Below the pieces are notes generated by a model that was not told the origin of the DNA, ran no database searches, and saw nothing but the letters and a program-made list of their open reading frames with translations. Below are positions 37,431 through 48,070 of a stretch of 64,000 nucleotides of DNA, piece after piece. The stretch's first letter is position 1, and every line of letters starts with the position of its first letter. The DNA comes from Bettongia penicillata ogilbyi (Eukaryota; Chordata; Mammalia; Diprotodontia; Potoroidae), in NCBI GenBank assembly GCA_023548195.1, contig JAJHZJ010000005.1, positions 84,071 through 148,070 of the forward strand. The letters are read 5' to 3'. The position numbers and the translations under genes are program-made.

Positions 37431-37571
37431 GGTGGGGGCAGGGCCGCCTCCCAGTCTCAGTTCCCTCAGGGCCTTTATGCAGAGACCTTCTGTAATGGAG
37501 CGGGTGGGGCAGGGCCATCTCCCAGGCTCAGTTCCCTCAGGGAGTTTATGAAGAGACCTTCGGTAATCGAG
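37431..37571 (-). repeat. Tandem duplication of a 70-bp unit in the HAL1-e 5' UTR
   Basis: Unit 1 (37431-37500) and unit 2 (37501-37571) share GGGCAGGGCC, CTCCCAG, CTCAGTTCCCTCAGGG, TTTATG and AGAGACCTTC in the same order. HAL1-c (about 10255-10325) and HAL1-d (about 28125-28195) have the unit once. Confidence 0.85.
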
Positions 37572-38647
37572 CTCCTGCTTGTTCCAGGAGTCCCAGACTT
37601 CTGCCACTGCCTCTGCCGCTCCTTCCGCTGCTACCTCCCGAAGGGGCCTGAATCACGGAGACACCCTGCTCCCCTCTCGGCCAGTCCAGACATCTCTCTC
37701 ACTGACCTTTAGCATCTGCGGGCGGAGGGACCTTCCTGGCCTCTGGAGATTCCGCCCCTGAAGCCTGCTCGGATCTGCTCCTCTGGGCCCACGTGCCCAG
37801 GGCAGCACCGTGGTGGACTCCACTGTCCAGGGCGTGATGGACCCCTGGGGACGGCTCTCCAGGGCTCTTTAGAATGGAAATCTTTTCAACTGTGTTTCTG
37901 CGCGCCTTGCAGTGCTCCAGAATTTGTGGGGAGTTCTTCTTGCAGAAAATATATGGGCTTTGGGTTCGGAGCTAACATACATGAGTCTTCTACTCTGCCA
38001 CCTTGGCTCCACCCTCTGCCCAATTCTATTTTTAAGGAATTATTTTTTTTCAATGATAACTTACACTTCTTTTTCCACGTAGCCCATTCTATTTTTTAAA
38101 GAGTTATTTTCTTCAGTGAATGTTTATAGCTCCTGTTCTATTTTATCAATTCTATTTTTAAGAGAGTTGTTTCTTCAGTGAATTTTTGTATATCTTTTCC
38201 ATATTGTGTTTTAATTTACAAAGTTTTTCATACTTTTTCATCAATATCTTTCCACTCTCATTTCTTTCCCCATTTTCTCTTCTATCTCCCTTATTTGGTT
38301 TTTATAGCATTTTTGAACTCTTTCAGGAGTACTTTTTTGGGGGCCTGAGACAAATTCGCATTTTTCCTTAAGGGTTTGTATATATCTTCTCTGACATTAC
38401 TTTTCTCCTCGAATTTGTCTTTTGATCTTCCTTTTACCTTATTGTCTTTCTATAGTGAGGTTATTATTATGTTTTGCTTATTTCCCAGGTTACTTCTTGA
38501 CTTTTAACCTTTTGTTAAAGTTGAGCTCTGCTTACTGGGTCATGTAGCCACTTTCTCAAGTTCCTTCCCTTGAAGTGATAGAGCTTCAACTTTGGCTGAT
38601 GCTGGAGCCACAAGACCCATTTTTTGGCCCCTCCTGGGGAAAAGAGA

Positions 38648-38868
38648 AACTCATCTGGCCCTACAGGACAAAAGAGAAGATGGGGACAAGGGAAGGGAGG
38701 GATGATAGAAGAGAGGGCAGATTGGTGATAGGGAAAATCAGAATGCTCGTTGTATTGGGGTGGGGAAGAGGATAAATGTGGAGAAAATTTGGATCCCAAA
38801 ATTTTGTGAAAATGAATGTAAAAAGTTAAATAAATAAATTTATATTACAAAAACTCAAAAAAAAAGAA
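38648..38868 (+). mobile_element. 5'-truncated HAL1/L1 3' end
   Basis: Contains the last 200 bp or so of the HAL1 3' UTR (GGCCCTACAGGACAAAAGAGAAG to TTGTGAAAATGAATG and a TAAATAAATAAATTTAT tail), ending in A-rich sequence. The short length is typical of aborted target-primed reverse transcription. Confidence 0.85.
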
Positions 38869-38871
38869 AAT

Positions 38872-40432
38872 CAGTTTTCTGCTGATAGTACCAATCCAAA
38901 GCGCTTTTATGATTCCCTGAAAGCTATTTATGTACCACAATCCTATGGCGCATCACAATTACTCATTGCTGATGGAGCCACATTAATTAGTGATAAGAAC
39001 ATGATCCTAGACAAATGGGCTGAACACTTCCACAATGTTCTCAACAGACCATCAAAACTGAGGCCATTGACCATTTACCTGAGGTTGAAGTCAATCCTTT
39101 CTTAGCTGAACTTCGAACTGCAAAAGAGGCTTCGAGGGTCATTGGGCTCCTTTCATGTTTCAAAGCACCTAGTGCTGACTCTATTCCAGTTAGATTTCCA
39201 AGGTAGTGGGATCATTTTTCACACAGAAGCTGACTGAAATTTCCCAGGTTATATGGCAAGAAGAGGATATCCCCAAGGATTGCAAGGATGCCTCCATTGT
39301 CCATCTCTTTAAGGGTAAAGGGAACTGATTGTCCTGTGACAATCACAGGGCAATCTCTCTCTTAGTCATTGCTCGCAAAATTATTTCTATTGTCCTCTTT
39401 AATGGGCTGATCCTTCACCTGGAAGTTGGACATATACCTGAGAGCCAGTGTTGCTTCAGAAACGACCAAGGAACATTCCATATTGTATTTACTGCCTGAC
39501 AACTCTAGCAGAAATGCCAAGACTAGAACAGAGGTTTGTACATAGTGTTTGCAGATTGATCAAGGCCTTTGACACTGTTAGTCATGAGGGCTTATGGAAA
39601 ATTATATCATTTTTTTTTACCTGGAGAAGTTCATCAATATTATACTTCCGTTTAATGATGGCATGTTTGCCTGGGTTCTGAATAATATACAAAGCTCTCG
39701 TGCCTTCCTAATCACTAATGGAGTGAAAAAGGATTGTGTGGTTGCTCCTATGCTTTTTGGCATGATATTTTCCGTTATATGGACAAATGCTTTCAGTGAG
39801 GAAGAACACGGCATAAAGTTCAACTATCATACTGATGGTAAGTTCTTCAATTTGAAAAGCTTCCAAACCAAGACCAAAGTGTAAGGAGTGTTGGTGCATG
39901 ACGATAACCTGGCAGAATAATGTACCAGACAGTGAAGTCCTTCCTTGAGCTCAACTGCCAAGTATTCAAACTACACTTCAGAGAGTGCAACTCTGATCTG
40001 TTAGACACGTTGTTTGAATACAAAATATACACTTGCCAAAAAGACTATTTAATGGAGAACTTGAATTGGGCAGGAGATCATATGGTGGCCAGAAGAAATG
40101 ATGCAAGGACACTGTCAAGATCTCTCTTAAGAATTTTGGATTTGATTGACCAACATGTGAGACACTAGCACAGGACCGCTCAGCATGGCATTCTTACATA
40201 AGAGAAGGATCTGTGCTCTTTCAGCAAAGCAAAATTGAGGCAGCACAAATTAAACTCAGGATGCACAAATTTGGGATATCCGCCCCAAATATTCATACTG
40301 ACTATATGTGCCCAACCTGTGGTAGAGTATTTCGAGCTTGAATTGGTCTGATCAGGTACAGTAGGACAAACTGAAACTTCACTTTAGAATGGTGATGTCA
40401 TTTTGGTCCTCTTCGAAGATGAAGGACACCAA
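38872..40432 (+). mobile_element. RTE-type LINE, 3' part with reverse transcriptase
   Basis: It starts in the segment before the RT domain (NPKRFYDSLKAIY...), continues through the RT and ends with the RTE 3' tail, including a CCCAACCTGTGGTAGAGTATTTCGAGC zinc-finger-like end and GGTGATGTCATTTTGGTCCTCTTCGA. The 5' part (endonuclease) is absent, as in a 5'-truncated insertion. The AAAAA run at 38860-38868 belongs to the HAL1 tail upstream. Confidence 0.75.
38890..40168 (+). pseudogene. RTE reverse transcriptase, decayed and internally deleted
   Basis: Readable blocks in order are a SADGATLI-like segment, GNxLSCDNHRAISLLVIARKI (near 39320-39380), an SQCCFRNDQGTF block (39445-39480), KAFDTVSHEGLWKII (39560-39610), ITNGVKKDCVVAPMLFGMIFSVI (39710-39775) and TDGKFFNLKSFQTKTKV (39830-39880). 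The region expected to hold YADD is missing after this point, and the reading jumps to a C-terminal NWAGDHMVARRNDARTL block (40060-40115). Many frameshifts and an internal deletion make it inactive. Confidence 0.7.
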
Positions 40433-40784
40433 CCATATTTTATATAAAATAATTGAAATCTTTCATCGTAAGGTTTTATTCTTCCCTGTTCCTCATATCA
40501 TAACACACAAATGCCTTCTGCCACTATTTACTCCTTTACTTCTCTCTCATATAATGAGGTGGTCTTACTAAGACTAATACCTCCACTTGCACAAACTCTC
40601 CCATTCTATACCGTCTTCTGCAATAAATCACTATCTCTGTTGCCCCAATCTATCATTTATTTTCAATTTTTCCTTATATTCTAACTCATTCTCTATTGCA
40701 CAGAAATTTGCTAGAAATATTCCCATCTCTCCCCCTTCCTTGAAAAAAAAATCACTTGATGCTTTCATACATAGTAGCTATATC
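40433..40784. other. No recognised gene or repeat
   Basis: T-rich sequence between the RTE end and a MIR. Confidence 0.5.
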
Positions 40785-40945
40785 TTGTCTGCCCTAGATT
40801 TGGAATCAAGAAAACATGGTTTGGAATCTCAGTTCCATGTGTGACCATATTTGTGACCATGAGATAATCACTTAGCCACATTGGTGTTGGTTTCTTCATT
40901 TGTAAAATGAGAGTGCTAAATTTGATGGTCCTTCTGGCATGGAGA
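40785..40945 (+). mobile_element. MIR-type SINE fragment
   Basis: GGAATCAAGAAAACATGGTTTGGAATC corresponds to the B-box region, followed by GAGATAATCACTTAGCCACATT, TTCTTCATTTGTAAAATGAG and a GATGGTCCTTCTGGCAT end. Confidence 0.7.
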
Positions 40946-40947
40946 GA

Positions 40948-41099
40948 GAAGAAGAAGAAGAAGAAGAAGAAGAAGAAGAAGAAGAAGAAGAAGAAGAAGA
41001 AGAAGAAGAAGAAGAAGAAGAAGAAGAAGAAGAAGAAGAAGAAGAAGAAGAAGAAGAAGAAGAAGAAGAAGAAGAAGAAGAAGAAGAAGAAGAAGAAGA
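40948..41099 (+). repeat. (GAA)n trinucleotide repeat, about 50 uninterrupted units
   Basis: A pure GAA run of about 152 bp begins right after the MIR tail. In each frame it gives homopolymeric Glu, Lys or Arg (Ser, Leu or Phe on the other strand), none of which is a real gene. GAA/TTC tracts of this purity can form triplex DNA. Confidence 0.97.
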
Positions 41100-41139
41100 G
41101 AGAAGAAGAGCACCTTTGGTAAACTCAATATTTATGAGC

Positions 41140-41765
41140 ACAGGCTAGATGAAGTTCCAGGAAGAGTATCAAGGAGGATCATCAGGAGAGACGTAATGTG
41201 CTGAAAACCCAAAGAGAAAAGGATATGAAAGAGGGTGAACAAAATATCAAAGTTTTAGAAAGGTAGAGAAGGAAAAGGACTAAGTAAACAAAATTGGATT
41301 TGGCAATTGAGGTATCTTTGTTAAGTTTGGAGAGAATACTGTCAGTTGAATGACGAGTTTGGAAGCCAAACTGCAGAAAGCTTTGAAGAGAGTGACTGGA
41401 GAGGAAGTGAAGTCACCCATTTTAGATTGCTTCCTCAAAATTTTAACCATTCAGGGAAGGAAAGATATGAAATTACAACTATTCGGGATAGATGGGTGAA
41501 AAGAGATTTTTTTTGAAGATGGGTAAGATCTACTTATATATGTAATAAGAGAAGCAATACATGGGGAGGGACAAATTTCATGCAAGTGATAGACTAAGGA
41601 TAATGAATGGGAGACAATCTGTTGTAAGAGATAGGATAAAATGTTATCAATTAAAAGGGCTGAATTTTGCAAATAAAAGAGTGACCTCCAGGTGAATCAG
41701 AATGAAAAAGGAGAAAGCAGGAGAAGGCATTTGAGTGATATGAAATAAGGGGAAGAAGAAAAGCA
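41140..41765 (+). repeat. Fragment of an ancient dispersed vertebrate/mammalian repeat
   Basis: The motif order GTGCTGAAAACCCAAAGAGA, TTGGATTTGGCAATTGAGG, GGAGAGAATACTGTCAGTTGAATGA, GGAAGCCAAACTGCAG, GAAGGAAAGATATG and TTTTTTTTGAAGATGGG follows a widespread old repeat that I recognise but cannot name with certainty. It appears related to 28647-28860. Confidence 0.55.
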
Positions 41766-42235
41766 AATGCCATATTAATAAAGAGTTTCATTTCTTTCCC
41801 CTGTAAATTGTGGGTTAAAGTTAATAAGAGTGATTCTGAATGATACACTTTAGTTCTTACTTGAAGAGTGATGGACTGGAGGTGCAGAATATGCATACAT
41901 TTTTAAATATGGCCATAGTCTTTATTTTTTATTTGTTTGGTGTAACCATATATTTTTGTTATAAGAGATAGCTTTTATTTGAGTGGAATTGAAGGTGAGA
42001 GTACAGAATGATAAAGATATTCCAAAAATAAACAAGAAAATAAAGCAACAGCAAAACAATTTCAAATACACAGAGAAATAAAAATGAAAGTCCAGATGTG
42101 AGGAGAATCAAATGGGAGCAACTTCATTAGTAAAAGTATGAATATATTATTAATTTTTTAAATAGCCTAAAAGATTCATGGTTATATAGCATAGCCTTGT
42201 TGGTATTTTTATAAGTCTTTATATATATTTTTTAA
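41766..42235. other. No recognised gene or repeat
   Basis: A-rich sequence without open frames of note. Confidence 0.5.
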
Positions 42236-43195
42236 AGATTTTCAAATTTTATTTATTTTTAGTTTTTCAACATTTATCTCCACAAGATTTTGAGTTACAA
42301 CTTTTCTCCCCATCTCTCCTCTCCCCAACCCCAAGACAACATGCATTCTGATTACCTCTTCGTCCAATCTTCCCCCCTTCTATGGCACCCCTTCTTCCCC
42401 TTATCCTCATCTCCTCTATTTTCTTGTAGGGAAAAATAGATTTCTATACCCAATGACTTGCATATTTTATTTCCCATTTGAATGTAAAAACAGTTTTTAA
42501 AATTCGTTTTTAATACTTTCACTTTCAACTTCTCCCCTTCCTCCCTCCCAATCCATTCCCACTGAGAAGATAAGCAATTTAATATAGGTTATATATGTAT
42601 AATTATGCAAAAGACTTCCACAGAATTCATGTTGTGAAAGAATAACTATTTCCCTCAATGTTATCCTGCAACACATTTATTCTGTTATCTCTTTTGATCT
42701 TGTCCCTCCCCAAAAGTATTTACTTCTATTTACCCCCACCTCCTATTTGCCCTCCCTTCTATCCTCCCCCCCCAATACATCACTTATCCCTTATTTTCCT
42801 GTAATGTGAGATAGATTTTCATACCAAATTGGGTGTACATATTATTCTCTCCTTAAGTCAAATCTGATGAGAGTAAGCTTCAATTTTTCTTCTCTCCTCT
42901 CCCCCCATTCCCCTTCGTTGAAAACATTTTTCCTCCCTCTTTATCCTATTTTACTTCTCCCTTTCTCCTCCCAACATATTCCTCTCTCACCTGTTAATTT
43001 TTTTTAGATATCGTCCCTTCCTATTCAACTCACCCTGTGCCCTCTGTCTATATGTATATAATCCCTCCAACTAGCCAAATATTGAGAAAAGTCTCAAGAG
43101 TTCCAAATATTGCATTTGCATGTAGGAATGTAAACAGTTCAAATTTAGTAAGTCTCCAATGATTTCTCTTTCCTGTTTACCTTTTTATTCTTCTC

Positions 43196-43958
43196 TGATT
43201 CCTGTTTTTGAAAGTCAAATTTTCCTTTCAGCTATGATATTTTCATCAAGAATGCTTGAAATTCCTCTATTTCATTAAATGTTCATATTTTTTCCTTGAA
43301 GTATTATACTCAGTTGTGCTGGGTAGTTTATTTTTGGTTTTAATCCAAGCTCTTTGAGTTCTGGAATATCATATTCAAGTCCTGCGATCCGTTAATGTAG
43401 TAGCTGCTAGATCTTGTGCTATACTTATTGCATTTCAACAGTACTCAAATTGTGTCTTTCTGACTGCTTAGCAATATTTTCTCACTGACCTGGGAACACT
43501 GATATTTCGCTATGATGTTCGTAGGAATTGTTCTTTTTGAATCTTTTTCAGGAGATAATTGGTGTATTCTTTCAATATTTATTTTATCCTCCAGTTCTAG
43601 AATATCAGGGCAGTTTTCTCTGATAATTTCATGAAAAATGATGTCTAGCCTCGTTTTTTTTTCTCATGGATTTCAGGTAGTCTCATAATTTTAAACTGTT
43701 TATCCTTGACCTATTTTCCAGGTAAGCTGTTTTTTTTTCCAATGAGACATTTCACATTATCTACTATTTATTCATTGCTTCAGTTTGGTTTTACAATTTC
43801 CTGATTTTTCATAAAGTCATTAGTTTCCATCTGCTCCATTCTAATATTTAAGAAATTATTTTCTTCATTGAAGTTTTGTATCACTTTTTCCATCAAACTA
43901 ATTCTGCTTTTAGGGCATTCTTCCCCTCATTGACTTTTGGGATCTTTTGCCATTTGGG
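43196..43958 (-). pseudogene. ORF1 C-terminal two thirds (HAL1-f)
   Basis: Antisense DNA matches the RRM-like and C-terminal domains of the other ORF1s: the CTGGACATCATTTTTCATGAAATTATC-like block near 43620-43650, the region before it with the PESHD-type motif, and the KQFEYC-like block near 43440. Stops and indels throughout. The N-terminal third lies at 47157-47500 beyond HAL1-g. Confidence 0.65.
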
Positions 43959-44120
43959 TTAGTCTATTTTTTTTTGTAGGATAATACTTCTTTTTAAAGC
44001 GTTTACAATACGAATCACAAAATAATTTTTTAAACATTAGCCAACTGAGACACAAATAATATTTATGTTGTTAACTTTACAAAGTCTTGACCTAATTGTC
44101 TCCACAGTATTACTAAGATT

Positions 44121-44345
44121 TGGAGGAACCAAGATGGTGGAGCAGAAAGATTCACATATGTTAGCTCCGAACCCACAGCCCATAAATTACCTATGGAAAG
44201 AACTCCCAACGGGTTCTGGAGAAGTGGAAGCCATGCAGCAACAGAGTGGAGGAGATTTCTGTTCCAGAGAGCCCTGAAAAACGGGCACCAAAGGTCCGTC
44301 GCACACCAAACCCAGAGCAGATCACAACCCTGCCTTGGCTGTGTG
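44121..44345 (+). mobile_element. Isolated HAL1 5' end (first 225 bp of the 5' UTR)
   Basis: Starts GGAGGAACCAAGATGGTGGAG and follows the HAL1 5' UTR (TAGCTCCGAACCCACAGCCC, GAACTCCCAAC, GGAGATTTCTGTTCCAGAGAG) to about 44345, then stops. ORF1 and the 3' end are absent. LINE copies usually keep the 3' end, so a fragment with only the 5' end is unusual. Confidence 0.8.
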
Positions 44346-45207
44346 GTCTGTCTAGGAAATTTACACTGAAATTCTTTTCTCCAAACTAAAGATGTCATTG
44401 ATTTATTCTCAGTAATTAATTCAGCATATTGTTGTAATACTAATTGCTTTTACCTCACTTTGTAATATGTCCAATTTTTCTCCCCATCACTCCCCTCCCC
44501 CTGCTTCCTAATACCTTGCATTCAGATTACTCCTTCCCTCAATGTACCCTCCCCTCCATGCCACTCCACCACACTCCTATCCCCATCTTCTCTCTTTTCT
44601 TGCAGGGCAAGATAAATTTCCATACCACTATCCCTGTAGTTCTTATTTCCCAATTATATGCAATAAAAATTCTCAATATTCGTTTCTAATACTTTGAATT
44701 CCAACTTCTCTCCCTTCCCCCTCCCTCCCCAGCCCTACTGAGAAGGCAAACAACTTAATACAGACTAAATATGTGTTGTTTTGCAAAAGACTTCCACAGT
44801 AATCATGTTGTGTAATACTAATTATATTGCCCTCTGACCTACCCTATCCCCCCTTATTTTCCCCCCCCTACAATTTATCTTGTCCCTTTTTCAAAGTATT
44901 TATTTCTAGTGACTCCCTTCCCCCATTTACCCCCTTTCTGACAATCCTCTCCCTCCACTTGTTGCCTCCTTTCCTACTTTCCTGTGGTGTGATATAAATT
45001 TTCATATCAAATTTAGTGAGCATGTTATTCCCTCCTTCAGCCACACAGGGGGAGAGTAGCTTTATTTTTTCCCCTCTCCCCTTCTCCCTTATCTCCTCCA
45101 CTGAATAAGATTTTTCTTATTTCTTTTATGAGTTATAGTCTGACCATTCCATTACTCCCTTTCTCTTCCGGGAATTTTCCTCCTTCACCCCTTAATTTTT
45201 ATTTTAT

Positions 45208-45209
45208 TA

Positions 45210-45246
<37 letters not shown>

Positions 45247-45323
45247 CATCTCTTCTGTTATAACACACCCTGTACTTGGTATTGATCCATGTGTATGTGT
45301 GTGTGTGTGTGTGTGTGTGTATG
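45208..45323 (-). repeat. Two TG/CA tracts at the start of the HAL1-g 3' UTR
   Basis: TG runs at about 45210-45244 and 45290-45323, separated by about 45 bp of unique sequence, at the conserved microsatellite position. Confidence 0.85.
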
Positions 45324-45474
45324 TACAATCTCTTCAACTACCCAAATACTGAGAAAAGATTCAAGAGTTAAAAATATTTTTTTTCCATGTTGTAATGTAA
45401 AGAGCTCAGGTTTAGAGAGTCTTTTATGATTTTTCTTTTCTGTTTAACTTTTCATGCTTCCTTTTATTCTTGTC

Positions 45475-46477
45475 TGGGGTAGTCAGATTTTTAAATACAG
45501 ACCTGGTCTGTTCCTCAACATGAATTCTTGAAAGTTCTGAATGACCGTTTTTTCCCTTGAAGTATTATATTCATATTTGTTGGATAGGTGATTCTTGGCT
45601 TCACTCCCAATTCCTTTGACTTCTGAAATGTCCCACTCCAAGCCCTTAAATCTCTTAATGTTGAAGCTGCCAGATCTTCTGCTATCCTGATTTCCACAGT
45701 ACTCAGTGTTTCTTTCTAGCTGCTTGCAGTATTTTCTACTTGATATGGGAACTTTGAAATTTGGCCACAATATTCCTAGGAGTTTCTCTGTTTGGCTTTC
45801 TTTCAGTAGGGGATGGGTGAATTCTTTCAATATCCATTTTGACCTGTGATTCTATAATATCAGGGCAGATTTTCTTGGTAATTTCATAGATGATAATGTC
45901 TAGGCTCTTTATCTGATCATGGCTTTCAGGTAGTCCAATAATTTTTAAATTATTTCTCCTGGACCTATTTTCCAGGTCAGTTGTTTTTCTAATGAGTTGT
46001 TTCACATTATCTTCTATTTTTTCAAATTTTTGGTTTTGTTTCCTAACTTTTTGGTTTAACTCATAGTCTTTCGTTTCCCTGAACTCAGTTCTCTCTTTCA
46101 ACAAACTATTCTGTTCAGTGAGCTTTTAAACCTTCTCCTCCATTTGGCTAATTCTGCTTTTTAAAACCTCCTTCTCCTCTTTGGCTTTTTGGGCCTCTTT
46201 TTCCAATTGAGTTAGCCTCTTTTTAAAGCTGTTATTAGCCTCTTTTTAAAGCTGTTATTTTCCTCAGCATTTTTTTGGTTCTCCTTTAGTAAGCTGCTAA
46301 CATATTTTTTAAGGTCTTCTTTAGCCTGAGCCCAGTTTAAGTTCCCTTTGGAGGCAAGGGCCTTGACTTCTTCTGACAGTATGTTTTGTTCTTCCTCATC
46401 TGAAAGGATGGGGGAGACACCTGTTCCCCAAGAAATTAACCTTCTAGGGTCTTATTTTTTCCCCTTTTTTGGGACAT
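45475..46477 (-). pseudogene. L1/HAL1 ORF1 (HAL1-g)
   Basis: The start region is at 46477. The RRM-like domain is open at 46104-45736 with KIEDNVKQLIRKTTDLENRSR, NLKIIGLPESHDQIKSLDII and IERIHPSPTERKPNRETPRN. The C-terminal block follows in 45830-45483 (SRKYCKQLERN, GIGSEAKNHLSNK). The coiled coil near 46120-46330 contains a short tandem duplication of a TTAGCCTCTTTTTAAAGCTGTTATT unit. Frameshifted and inactive. Confidence 0.75.
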
Positions 46478-47156
46478 TTTCCCAGCCAGTTACTTGACTT
46501 CTAGTTTCCTCTCCATAACCATCTAGCCTCCAGTTCCACCAAGCCAACAGTTGGGGGCTAAGATTCAAATAAGCTGCTCCCTAGCCTGGGGGGCTTTTGG
46601 TAGAGGTGGGGTTACTACTCAGTGTGAGATTAAGTTCAGCTGCTCAGATGGGGGTAGGGCTACCACCCAGTGCTCAGTTCCCTCAGGGGGTTTACAACAA
46701 TGAATGTGGGCTACTGCCTGCTTTGGGGGCCCCTGTCATCTGCTGCCTCTACTGCTGTCTCTTGAGGGGGCCTGAGTTATGGGGATACCCCACTTCTCTC
46801 TTCGCCAGTCGAAAAGTCCCTCTCACTGACCTTTTCACTTGTGGGTTGAGGGCACTGTGCTGCTGCTGGAGATTCTATCCCTGAAGCCTGCTTGGATCTG
46901 CTCCTCTCAGTGCTGTATGGCCAAGGCAGGGCTGGGCTCTGCTCTGCACCTGGTGCTTGACAGACCTTACCCATCAGTTTTTCAGATCTCTCTGGAACAG
47001 AAATCTCCTCCACTCCACTGTTCTGTAGCTTCTGCTGCTCTGGAATTTGTTGAGAGTTCTTCTTTAGAGATATTTTATGAGATGTGGGGTAAGAGCTAAG
47101 TGTATGTGCTTCTTTCTACTCTACCATCTTGACTCTTCCTCTTTAGTCTATTTTTT

Positions 47157-47500
47157 AAAGTGTTGTTTTCTTCAGCATTTTTGAGAGGGTCTCCTTTAGT
47201 TGACAAATTGGCTAATTAGTTAGCTACTTGACTAATTTTTCATGTTCTCTTGCATCAATTTCATTTCTCTTCCCAATTTTTGCTCTACTTCTCTTACTTG
47301 ATTTTCAAAATCCTTTTTCAGTTCTTCCATGGCCTGAGACCAATGCATGTTTTTCTTGGAGGCTTTGAGAGGATGAACTTTGACTTTGTTTACTTCTTTT
47401 TGCATGTTTTCGTTTTCTTTGTCACTAAAGTAAGATTCTACAGCTTTGATTCTGTTTTCAGGTTTTGCTCACTTCCCCCGCCATTCCCTTTACTTTTGAA
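47157..47500 (-). pseudogene. ORF1 N-terminal third (HAL1-f)
   Basis: Antisense to the coiled-coil start: the sequence at about 47290-47345 encodes a HGLRPWKN/MEELKKDFENQVREVEQKL-type segment, and 47225-47290 continues it. Decayed. The reading continues at 43958 after HAL1-g. Confidence 0.65.
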
Positions 47501-48070
47501 CTCATTGTCAAGGTAGTTCTCTGCTTCTAGTGGAAGTTGGCAGGTGTACTGTCAACTACTCAATTCTCCCACAATTTGTGAGCCAAGAGGTCCAGAAACA
47601 GTGACTACTGCTGCTCCTGCTGCTGTTGTGAGTGCTGTGGTTTCTTCTGCACCCTTCCCTCTCTACTTTCCTGGGACTGGGGCCAGACCAATCCACTCTC
47701 CTTCACTGGTCCCACAGGATTTTTCCACTGACTTTCCAGTTTGTCCTAGGCGTTTTGAGGTCCTGAAGTCTGGAAACCATCACAGGTGTGAGAGATTCAC
47801 TCTCCCTAAAGCCTGCTCAGGTCTTGTCTGTGCAGGAAGCATAGTCAACCTTGAACTGAGCCCTGCACCTTGCGTGATGTGATAGACACTTCCCAGTGGC
47901 CTTCCAATCTATCTTGGGATGGATATTTGCTTCATTCCATTATTTTGTGGATTCCGCATTCCAGAATTTGTTTAGAGTCATTTTTTTTTTTTTTGCAGGT
48001 GTTTGGCTGTGTTTAGCAGGAGGGCTTTAAGATGTCAGTGCTGTTATTCAGCCATCTTGGCTGCGCTTCT

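Larger units (their letters stand above)
35149..38014 (-). mobile_element. HAL1-e: complete half-L1 inserted in an old L1 ORF1
   Basis: The 2.87-kb element runs on the minus strand from about 38014 (CCAAGGTGGCAG-type start) to 35149. Flanks TTTGCCCAATTGTATT (35133-35148) and TCTGCCCAATTCTATT (38015-38030) are a 16-bp duplication with two mismatches. The 5' UTR (37287-38014) contains a tandem duplication at 37431-37571. ORF1 is 36183-37286 and the 3' UTR 35149-36182. No ORF2. Confidence 0.9.
35000..38640 (-). mobile_element. Old L1 (ORF1 and 5' UTR part), split by HAL1-e
   Basis: Two parts, 35000-35148 and 38015-38640, join once HAL1-e is removed. The left part is antisense to the ORF1 KYLIGK/NQEI region (CAGGTCAGTTATTTTGACAATGA...). 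The right part repeats TTTAAAGAGTTATTTTCTTCAG-type coiled-coil coding sequence and leads into a 5' UTR. Many stops are present. It is an older subfamily than the HAL1s. Confidence 0.65.
43973..47142 (-). mobile_element. HAL1-g: half-L1 inserted in HAL1-f, with extra 3' sequence
   Basis: The insertion is bounded by TTAGTCTATTTTTT at 43959-43972 and 47143-47156, 14 bp identical. The HAL1 part runs on the minus strand from 47142 (GAGGAAGAGTCAAGATGG start) to about 44440: 5' UTR 46478-47142, ORF1 45475-46477, 3' UTR 44440-45474. Between 44440 and the T run at 43973 there are about 465 further bases that are not HAL1 3' end. They include 44121-44345, a HAL1 5' end in the opposite orientation. Confidence 0.75.
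42236..48070 (-). mobile_element. HAL1-f: older half-L1 copy, split by HAL1-g
   Basis: Two parts, 42236-43958 and 47143-48070, make about 2.65 kb once the insertion is removed. On the minus strand the 5' end lies near 48070 (GCGCAGCCAAGATGGCTGAA), the 5' UTR is about 47500-48070, the ORF1 N-terminus 47157-47500, the ORF1 remainder 43196-43958 and the 3' UTR 42236-43195. There is no ORF2, so it shares the half-L1 layout although it is more diverged and has a different 5' UTR. Confidence 0.75.

Noticed and set aside
40948..41099. Regular short repeat considered as a CRISPR-like array
   Set aside because: It is a pure trinucleotide repeat with no spacers, in vertebrate-type DNA. No CRISPR array is present anywhere in the window.
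40896..41148. Long open frames of poly-Glu, poly-Lys, poly-Ser and poly-Leu
   Set aside because: They are translations of the (GAA)n repeat and open in all frames on both strands for that reason only.
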